Part shown: positions 7,021-12,562 of the stretch, one piece after another
How the letters are laid out: each line of letters opens with the position of its first letter
Numbering within the stretch: the first letter of the stretch is position 1
Assembly: GCA_027010905.1 (NCBI GenBank)
Contig: JALVBA010000065.1
Location: 1-12,562, forward strand
Source: Marinilabiliaceae bacterium
GTDB taxonomy: Bacteria > Bacteroidota > Bacteroidia > Bacteroidales > Marinilabiliaceae
Length of the DNA stretch: 12,562 nt
Direction: 5' to 3'
Made by a program: the position numbers and the translations under genes
The notes under the pieces: generated by a model
What the model saw: only the letters and a program-made list of their open reading frames with translations
Databases searched by the model: none
What the model was told of the DNA's origin: nothing

Positions 7021-7881
7021 TTATCTTTTCGATGGAATCACTTGATATGTTATCCAGTTTGCAAACTCCAATTCACGAATGTCTGCTGAAAGAAGGTCAT
7101 CGTCAATAGCATATTTCCAACGAAGATCTTTGCGGGTTTCGTCCTTGTAAATCTCATCAAGGTCGGCTGAATATTTCTCCATATCCTCTTTCGAATTGAA
7201 ATAATTCTCACGCATCAGTCTCTCTTCTCTAGCAAGAATAAGCCTTGCAATCTCATGCAGATTGTACTCGGGGTGATACTGCGGAGCCCAGAAAACACCT
7301 TTTTTGTATTTTACCTCAACAGCCTGAATTGGTGTAAACTCATTTGACGAGAGAGAGATGCCTCCCTCAGGGAGCTTTGTTATCATATCGTCATGACTGA
7401 TAAAGCCATCAAAAACATGAGGCTTGCCATTGTACATCGGGTGTTTTTTACCCGCCTCATTAACTGATATTTTTCGAGCTACTCCCATCTCACGTCCTTT
7501 GGGGTTTGGAGCAATTTCACCACCTGCTACGTAAACAGCAAGTTGTGCGGCCCAGCAGCTTCCAAATTGCGGAACACCCACACTAAAAGCGTCTTTAGTG
7601 AGTTTAGTCATTTTCTGAACGCGCTCATCATCGTCGTGATAGACGGTGAGGTTGCATCCCGGCCACAATATTGCATCGTACTTCTCCTCCAACTCCTCCT
7701 GATTGGGAGGGTAAACGCCATCATCGCTGGTATAGAGAATGTCATATTCAGCATCAGGCATGTGCCTTAACAACAGTTGTGCATAGAGTTTTCCGGCTAG
7801 TGTTACATCAAAGTCATTAAACTGGTCGCGGCTAACTTTAGGATAGCCATCAATTATTAGAAATCTAAATTTATTGTTCAT
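7021..7881 (-). CDS. Class I glutamine-amidotransferase-like protein (stand-alone)
   Basis: A 286-residue cytoplasmic protein with a GMP-synthase-like class I amidotransferase fold over residues 1-215. The nucleophile elbow is GSCWAAQ (Cys109) in place of the usual GxCxGHQ, and the His-Glu pair of the triad is in APQYHPEY (His203, Glu205). ILWPGCNLT (72-80) provides the oxyanion-side loop. The catalytic triad is complete, so activity as a glutaminase, gamma-glutamyl hydrolase or amide hydrolase is plausible. No synthase or acceptor domain is fused; instead there is a charged helical tail (about 217-286) of unknown role. It starts 5 bp after the HAD gene and is the fourth gene of the tight cluster. 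One possibility is a PuuD-like role, removing glutamate from a gamma-glutamyl intermediate after oxidation by the neighbouring aldehyde dehydrogenase. No gamma-glutamyl ligase is present in the window, so this is only a hypothesis. Confidence 0.82.
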   Translation of the reverse strand: MNNKFRFLIIDGYPKVSRDQFNDFDVTLAGKLYAQLLLRHMPDAEYDILYTSDDGVYPPNQEELEEKYDAILWPGCNLTVYHDDDERVQKMTKLTKDAFSVGVPQFGSCWAAQLAVYVAGGEIAPNPKGREMGVARKISVNEAGKKHPMYNGKPHVFDGFISHDDMITKLPEGGISLSSNEFTPIQAVEVKYKKGVFWAPQYHPEYNLHEIARLILAREERLMRENYFNSKEDMEKYSADLDEIYKDETRKDLRWKYAIDDDLLSADIRELEFANWITYQVIPSKR

Positions 7882-7886
7882 TGTAA

Positions 7887-8639
7887 TTATTCAAACGTTA
7901 CTGATTTAAGAATTTGAGGCAGCTCTTTGTAGTTGGAGAATTTAGTATCTGCCTCTGTGTTTTCACTTCCTCTGTCGAGTGATGCTGTACACAATATTGA
8001 GTGTGAGCCTACCTTTTTAGGTCCGAGAATATCATTATGCTCACGGTCACCAATATGCACAAGCTCGTTAGGCTTAATTCCAAAATGGTTCCATGTAGCT
8101 TCAAATACTATTGGTTGCGGCTTTGAATTTCCAATCTCATCAGAAAACACAAAAAAGTCGAAGTGTTGGAGCAGACTTTGACTCTCAAGAATCTGTCTCA
8201 ACACTCTGCCGGGACTAAAGATTGCATCTGAAATAACACCAAGTTTGTACTCCTTACTGAGCTCCTTTATGGCATCGCCCACTCCGGGGATAAAATCGGG
8301 CATAAACTCCAGCTCCATCTCTTCGTGAAGTTTTACAATCTCATCCATCTCACTCTCCAGTAGATTAATGCCTAAACCTTTAAATGTGATTTCGAGTCTT
8401 CCCTTCACATCCCAGGTAACAAACTGTTCGTGCCATGTTTTTCTGAATGCTGCATCCGAAGTGTTATAAACACTGTTCACAAGCTCTTTGGAAACCTCTT
8501 TGTGCTTGTTTGCAAATTTCCAAACTAATTCCCTTCTCTCTTCACTTTTACTCAATCTGCCTGCAGCCTCTCTTTTGGGCTCATCAGAATCATCAATAAA
8601 AACTGTATCCCATAGGTCAAAAGTTATAACCTTAATCAT
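7887..8639 (-). CDS. HAD-superfamily hydrolase
   Basis: A 250-residue, soluble HAD subfamily I protein with an alpha-helical cap (about 15-115). Motif I is FDLWDT, nucleophile Asp8; the position two residues on, an Asp acid/base in most HAD phosphatases, is Trp10. Motif II is VISDA (Ser137), motif III Lys173 in GNSKPQP, and motif IV GDREHND (Asp198, Asp203). The core is complete and the family placement is secure. The missing +2 Asp is also seen in haloacid dehalogenases (Tyr) and phosphonatases (Ala), so a simple phosphatase role is not assured. It lacks the DWAGT motif expected of phosphonoacetaldehyde hydrolase. The gene lies 1 bp from the alcohol dehydrogenase stop and 5 bp before the amidotransferase start, implying translational coupling in a shared pathway. 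Start at the ATG directly preceding the motif I strand. Confidence 0.88.
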   Translation of the reverse strand: MIKVITFDLWDTVFIDDSDEPKREAAGRLSKSEERRELVWKFANKHKEVSKELVNSVYNTSDAAFRKTWHEQFVTWDVKGRLEITFKGLGINLLESEMDEIVKLHEEMELEFMPDFIPGVGDAIKELSKEYKLGVISDAIFSPGRVLRQILESQSLLQHFDFFVFSDEIGNSKPQPIVFEATWNHFGIKPNELVHIGDREHNDILGPKKVGSHSILCTASLDRGSENTEADTKFSNYKELPQILKSVTFE

Positions 8640-8640
8640 A

Positions 8641-9786
8641 CTATAATATATTTTTTAGAATTTTTATAACATCACCCTTCTCTGCAACTTTTGGATTGAG
8701 AGGGTAGCAAGGGTCTTCAATGGCGTATGCTTCAATGTCTGCAAGTTTATCTTCTGTAATACCAAGTGCCGACAGCTTAACATTCATTCCCAATAGCTCC
8801 ACCCACTGTTCTACAGCCTCAATAACTTTTTCGGCATCATTCTCCACACCAAATATTGAGCCAAGAGAAGCGTACTTCTCCTTTGTTGTCTCTCTGGAGA
8901 CGTTGTAACGCATCACTTCAGTAAGAACAACAGCATTAGCCAATCCGTGGTGGATATCATACAGAGCACCTAAGGCATGAGCTATAGCATGATTTAATCC
9001 GAGCCCCTTTTGAAATGCTGTTGCACCCATGGCTGAGGCCATCAGCATATTTCCACGTGCAATAACATCGTTACCATTGGTTATGGCAGTGTTGAGAGAT
9101 TTCACGCACATCTCCATTGCCTCTTTAGCAATACCGTCGGCCATGGGATGAAATACCTCCATGATGTATGCTTCCAGATTATGTACAAATGCGTCAACAC
9201 CAGTTGCAGCAGTAAGTTTTGCCGGCAACGACAATGTGATTGTAGGGTCAAGCACTGCAATATCAGGCATCATGTATGGTGAATAAATAATGGTTTTTAT
9301 GCTATTAATTGTGATAACACTGCTACGACCTACCTCACTGCCTGTTCCAGCTGTAGTTGCAATGGCATAAAATGGAGGCATATTATCCTCTATATATTTA
9401 TCGCCACCTTTTGTGTCGTCGTACTTTGCAAGCGGCCCGTCATGAGTAGCCATCACTTTAACCGTCTTACCTGTGTCGAGAGGTGAACCGCCTCCCAATC
9501 CAACGATGAAGTCGCACTTCTCCTCTTTGTAGATTTTAGTCCCATCCATCACATTCTCTTCGGTAGGATTGGATTTTACATCACTAAAAATTACGGTTTC
9601 GATACCTGCTTCGTTGAAATATCCTTTCAACTGGTCGGCAAGACCAACTTTTACAATTCCCTCATCGGTAACGATAAGTCCTTTTTTCAATCCGCTCACT
9701 TTAACTATTAAAGTCAAATCTTTCATGGCACCGGGGCCATACTCTATCCTTGTGGGATATGAGTAAGAGTGTCTTTTATCAGCCAT
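8641..9786 (-). CDS. Iron-containing (group III) alcohol dehydrogenase
   Basis: A 381-residue, full-length member of the Fe-ADH family, NAD(P)-dependent and cytoplasmic. The dinucleotide-binding motif GGGSPLD is at 98-104 and TTAGTGSEV at 144-152. Metal ligands fit FucO spacing: Asp198 and His202 in GVDAFVHNLEAY, His266 in GLNHAIAHALG and His280 in IHHGLANAV. Family members interconvert primary or secondary alcohols and aldehydes (1,2-propanediol, 1,3-propanediol, 4-hydroxybutyrate, phosphonoacetaldehyde), so the substrate is not predictable. It lies 28 bp after the aldehyde dehydrogenase stop; the pairing implies alcohol to aldehyde to acid (or the reverse, reductive, for the first step). 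No Shine-Dalgarno is visible before the ATG, as usual in this phylum. Confidence 0.93.
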   Translation of the reverse strand: MADKRHSYSYPTRIEYGPGAMKDLTLIVKVSGLKKGLIVTDEGIVKVGLADQLKGYFNEAGIETVIFSDVKSNPTEENVMDGTKIYKEEKCDFIVGLGGGSPLDTGKTVKVMATHDGPLAKYDDTKGGDKYIEDNMPPFYAIATTAGTGSEVGRSSVITINSIKTIIYSPYMMPDIAVLDPTITLSLPAKLTAATGVDAFVHNLEAYIMEVFHPMADGIAKEAMEMCVKSLNTAITNGNDVIARGNMLMASAMGATAFQKGLGLNHAIAHALGALYDIHHGLANAVVLTEVMRYNVSRETTKEKYASLGSIFGVENDAEKVIEAVEQWVELLGMNVKLSALGITEDKLADIEAYAIEDPCYPLNPKVAEKGDVIKILKNIL

Positions 9787-9814
9787 TATAATATGTTTAA
9801 AATGAAATATTAAA

Positions 9815-11206
9815 TTATTTTGTCTCTACACGCAGATGGTACGATTTTGGTCTTGTCAGCTGGTCGTATCCTAAAGCCGATAATGAACAGCCTCTGCCGG
9901 TATTTTTAACACCTGTCCACGAAAGATAGGGGTCAAGATAATCGCAACGATTCATAAACCAGGTTCCTGTCTCCACTTGATTTCCAATAGTGATAGCCTT
10001 CTCTTCATCCTCTGTCCAGATGGATGCAGTAAGCCCAAATTCACTATCGTTCATCAGAGCAAGAGCCTCTTCGTCGCTCTTTACCTTCATTATTCCCACT
10101 ACCGGACCAAAGCTCTCTTCGGTCATTACCTCCATCGAGTGATCGACATCAACCAGAACCTGAGGAGCAAGATAGTTGTATCCAAGCTCAGTTTCAGGGA
10201 AAAGTTTAGGGTCAATTAGCGGGGTTGCACCAGCCTTGATAGCTGCTTCAATCTGATTAATTACAGTGTCGGCTCCGCTTCTCTTGGCAACCGGGCCCAT
10301 GTTTGTCTCTTTGTTTAGTGGATTTCCAAGTTTATACTGTTTGGTTAATTCAACAAATCCCTCTACAAATTTATCGTAAACACTCTCGTGAACGTAGATG
10401 CGCTCAATCCCACAACACGACTGCCCTGAGTTGAAGAAAGCTCCATCTACAAGATTGGCAATAGTGAAATCAAGATTCGAATTGTCACAAACATAAGCAG
10501 GATCTTTCCCCCCAAGCTCTAGACCAACACCAATAAAACGCTCCGCAGCAACTTTCTGTATCTGATGACCACCACCAACAGAGCCGGTGAATGATACAAA
10601 TTGTACTCGCTCATCCCTTATAACATTGGCAGTGTTGGTATGAGAGAGAAAGAGATACTGGAACAGACCGTCGGGGAGTCCGGCCTCCTTAAATGCATCA
10701 GCAAAACGTTCTGAGATAAGAGGTGTTTGTGCTGAATGTTTCAGAACAACAGAGTTACCCGCTAACAGAGCAGGGACAATAGTGTTAATTGCAATAAGGT
10801 AGGGATAATTCCATGCGGGAACAACAAAAACAACACCCAGCGGCTCTCTTTTTATATATCTGTTAAAACCGGGTTTCTCATCAACCAAAACATCTGCAAG
10901 AGATTTTTCAGCAAGAGTTAACATCCCTTTTGCACGTTCAATAGTACCTGCCACCTCTCCGGGTGTTTGTGATATAGGGCGACCCATCTGCCATGTCAAC
11001 TCCTCACTTATTCTCTCTTTGGCATTTTCGAATGCCGTGATAAATTTTTCGATGTACGGTTTGCGTTCTGCAATAGTAAGTGCTTTCCACGCTTTTTGTG
11101 CCTTAACCGATTTTGCTAATGTTCTGTCGATGTCAGCAGAGGTGTGAAGCTTCAACTCGGCATACACTGATTCATCTACAGGTGAAATAACTTTTAAAAT
11201 ACTCAT
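9815..11206 (-). CDS. NAD(P)-dependent aldehyde dehydrogenase
   Basis: A 463-residue ALDH-superfamily enzyme, oxidising an aldehyde to the acid in the cytoplasm. Residues numbered from ATG at 11206: PAWNYP with Asn133, LELGGKDP with Glu230, and FNSGQSCCG with nucleophile Cys264 (the first of the Cys pair). ESFGPV (364-369) is also present. The C-terminus GYDQLTRPKSYHLR is typical of succinate-semialdehyde- or glutamyl-aldehyde-type ALDHs. The frame extends to a TTG at 11215, but the ATG three codons in gives the usual short N-terminus. This is the first gene of the cluster. Upstream are about 206 bp without a gene and then the IS debris, so any original upstream partner gene or regulator may have been displaced. 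Confidence 0.92.
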   Translation of the reverse strand: MSILKVISPVDESVYAELKLHTSADIDRTLAKSVKAQKAWKALTIAERKPYIEKFITAFENAKERISEELTWQMGRPISQTPGEVAGTIERAKGMLTLAEKSLADVLVDEKPGFNRYIKREPLGVVFVVPAWNYPYLIAINTIVPALLAGNSVVLKHSAQTPLISERFADAFKEAGLPDGLFQYLFLSHTNTANVIRDERVQFVSFTGSVGGGHQIQKVAAERFIGVGLELGGKDPAYVCDNSNLDFTIANLVDGAFFNSGQSCCGIERIYVHESVYDKFVEGFVELTKQYKLGNPLNKETNMGPVAKRSGADTVINQIEAAIKAGATPLIDPKLFPETELGYNYLAPQVLVDVDHSMEVMTEESFGPVVGIMKVKSDEEALALMNDSEFGLTASIWTEDEEKAITIGNQVETGTWFMNRCDYLDPYLSWTGVKNTGRGCSLSALGYDQLTRPKSYHLRVETK

Positions 11207-11412
11207 AGCTATCAATAAAATATTAATGTTACGCTGCTATACAGTTAGTTTGTGTTTAAAGCTAACGTTGAGATACAGCTTAAAATATAAGTTGCAATGT
11301 TAGTAATTTTTTTAGATGATACTTAATAATTATTAACTCTTTTATCTTCTTTTTTGTTACGGATAATGAAGAGCTGTTACGCAACAAAATATTGAGCGTA
11401 AATTTTGTTTTA
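11207..11412. other. Upstream leader region of the metabolic cluster
   Basis: AT-rich, no gene. It must hold the promoter for the minus-strand cluster, but I find only near matches to TAnnTTTG (TATATTTT and TAGCTTTA on the minus strand) without a well-placed TTTG, so no promoter is called. An 8-bp inverted repeat AACAAAAT / ATTTTGTT (11383-11390 and 11402-11409) abuts the IS end at 11413. Confidence 0.35.
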
Positions 11413-11445
11413 CCTTATATCCGCAACTAAATTGTTAATAAAAAA
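11413..11445 (+). repeat. 33-bp putative IS terminal repeat, copy 2 (inverted)
   Basis: CCTTATATCCGCAAC and on through a run of A; identical to the complement of 107-139. Here the interior side joins directly to an IS1380-family transposase relic, not to the transposase start seen near copy 1. It is therefore either an end left behind by deletion of the rest of the element, or the site where two elements recombined. Confidence 0.6.
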
Positions 11446-12372
11446 ATCAAGGTACAAAATTTAAAGACAAAAATAAATCCATTTGCAGGAATCTCATTAA
11501 TAAATCATCATTTTAATAAGTCTGGGCTTGGCCAACTAATTGATAATGAGCTTGAAATAAGGATTAAAACAATAGGCTATCAATATAGTGAGATATTCAG
11601 GAATTTAACAAATGTATTTCTTAGCGGTGGTGATGTAATAGAGGACATTAATAAAAACAAGCCTGTTAAAGCTAGGAGAGAGTTATGATTTTGATTATGA
11701 TAATTAAATAAATGCTAACCACAAGTGGGATGCAAAAAACAATTACAAAAAGAATAAAGGCTACTTCCCCGGCATAGCTACTATTGGCAATAAAATAGTT
11801 GGAATTGAAAATAGAGATGGTAATGCTAATGTGAAATTTAAACAAGAAGAGACATTAGAGCGAATGTATAGCCTGTTAGAATCTGAAGGGATAAATATAT
11901 ATCGGTCTAGAATGGATGCCGGTTCGTACTCAAAAGAAATTATCGGTTAGTAATTATGCGTGAGAAAAAAGGTGATTCACAGATGGATTTGTTTACGCAA
12001 GACAACTATTCTTATCGTACTATTTTAACTAACGATCATCAATCAACTGAAAAAGAAGCTATTGAATACTACAACCCCAGAGGTGCCAGTGAGAAGATCT
12101 TTGACGAAATGAACAACGACTTCAGTTGGAAGCATTTGCCTTTTTCATTCTTAAACGAAAACAATAGCATTATGATAATCACTGCAATGATAAAGAACTT
12201 TTACAATTATTTTATCTCACTTGTTGCAGATAAGTTTGAAGGGATTACTAAAACAACACGTTTAAAAAGATTTATTTTCCGTTTTATTACTGTTGCCGGA
12301 AAATGGGGATATCAGGGAAGACAATGGGTATTAAAACTCTTCACTGATAAACCATATTATCAGCTGATTTAG
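11446..12372 (+). pseudogene. IS1380-family transposase relic, copy B, with internal deletions
   Basis: Begins at codon 1 of the transposase, but ATG is replaced by ATC at the junction with the 33-bp repeat. Block 1 (to about 11675) encodes the N-terminus through GGDVIEDINKN. After a deletion the frame changes to KPGESYDFDYDN, a TAA at 11705 (CAA in copy A) and INANHKWDAKNNYKKNKGYF, continuing through ENRDGNANVKFKQEE and RMDAGSYSKEII. A second deletion near 11941-11950 joins this to YRLVIMREKKGD in a third frame. The final block runs from ATG 11956 to TAG 12370-12372 and includes QMDLF, EYYNPRGASEKIFDEMNNDF (the Y-R-E signature) and the C-terminal WGYQGRQWVLKLFTDKPYYQ. The 138-codon last block could still be translated, but would lack most of the DDE core. 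The right end of the element is not recognised. Confidence 0.85.
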
Positions 12373-12562
12373 TCGCAATTTAAAGTAAAAAGCGAAACAT
12401 TGGAATATTGTACCTTGTCATGAAGTGTAATATGCTGATATTTAGTGTGTTTGCGTTTTGGGAGTTGGATTGCAATTGTTACCAAGTAAATTTCAGTATT
12501 AAGTTGCAAAAAAACACTTCTGCAGATGAGAAAACAACTAATTTTATTCAACAGATTATACA
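12373..12562. other. Tail of the window, no recognised feature
   Basis: AT-rich sequence after the transposase stop. It should contain the right end of the IS1380 relic, but I cannot identify a matching terminal repeat because the left end of copy B is missing. Open frames here are short and unconvincing. Confidence 0.4.

Noticed and set aside
7887..8639. Phosphonoacetaldehyde hydrolase (PhnX)
   Set aside because: The HAD motif I is DLWDT, not DWAGT, so the specific PhnX assignment is not supported.
11207..11300. Promoter of the metabolic cluster
   Set aside because: Near matches to TAnnTTTG lack a TTTG at 17-23 bp upstream.
140..11412. Classical composite transposon with target-site duplication
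   Set aside because: Bases just outside the two 33-bp ends (AGATAATA after 139 and the sequence before 11413) do not match, and neither flanking element is shown to be intact, so only inverted ends are claimed.
12369..12551. Minus-strand 60-codon open frame at the right edge
   Set aside because: No recognisable motif, no promoter, and it lies in AT-rich sequence after a transposase relic.

Overview
The window looks like a chromosomal accessory segment from a member of the Bacteroidota, probably Bacteroidales-like. It is AT-rich and its genes lack clear Shine-Dalgarno sequences. One likely promoter has the Bacteroidota TTTG / TAnnTTTG pattern. The protein types also fit: a head-GIN (DUF2807) protein, a regulator-propeller lipoprotein, and IS1380- and ISAon1-type transposase remnants. 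All intact genes read on the minus strand.

Left edge (1-660): the first codons of a transposase running off the window, a 33-bp insertion-sequence-like end, a frameshifted C-terminal relic of a glycosylasparaginase, and a short tandem repeat of the TTTCGGG type. Next (662-4338) come an exported head-GIN protein and a large SNF2-family helicase whose helicase core carries a textbook sliding-clamp binding pentapeptide, QLSLF.

The stretch 4339-5260 is a mobile-element graveyard. It holds three palindromes, an IS1380-family transposase relic on the plus strand, and a truncated ISAon1-type N-terminal gene joined head-on to it. The 3' end of a propeller lipoprotein gene abuts this debris. That gene has an in-frame TGA and is then cut off.

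The core (5561-11206) is a metabolic gene set transcribed right to left: aldehyde dehydrogenase, iron-dependent alcohol dehydrogenase, HAD hydrolase, class I glutamine-amidotransferase-like protein and, after a 170-bp gap with a terminator-like palindrome, an organophosphate:phosphate-antiporter-type MFS transporter. The first four genes are packed 1-28 bp apart, so they are almost certainly one transcript. Together they suggest import of a phosphate- or phosphonate-bearing small molecule and stepwise oxidation of alcohol to aldehyde to acid, plus a C-N hydrolysis step. The substrate cannot be read from sequence alone.

Right edge (11413-12562): a second, inverted copy of the 33-bp end, fused to a longer IS1380-family relic. 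Its first 315 bp match the relic at 4604-4919 (about 96% by eye) and carry the same internal deletion. The metabolic set therefore sits between direct repeats of a deletion-derivative element, inside a larger pair of inverted IS ends. The sequence suggests a segment shaped by repeated IS insertion and recombination. I did not find an obvious defence system, CRISPR array, tRNA or rRNA.
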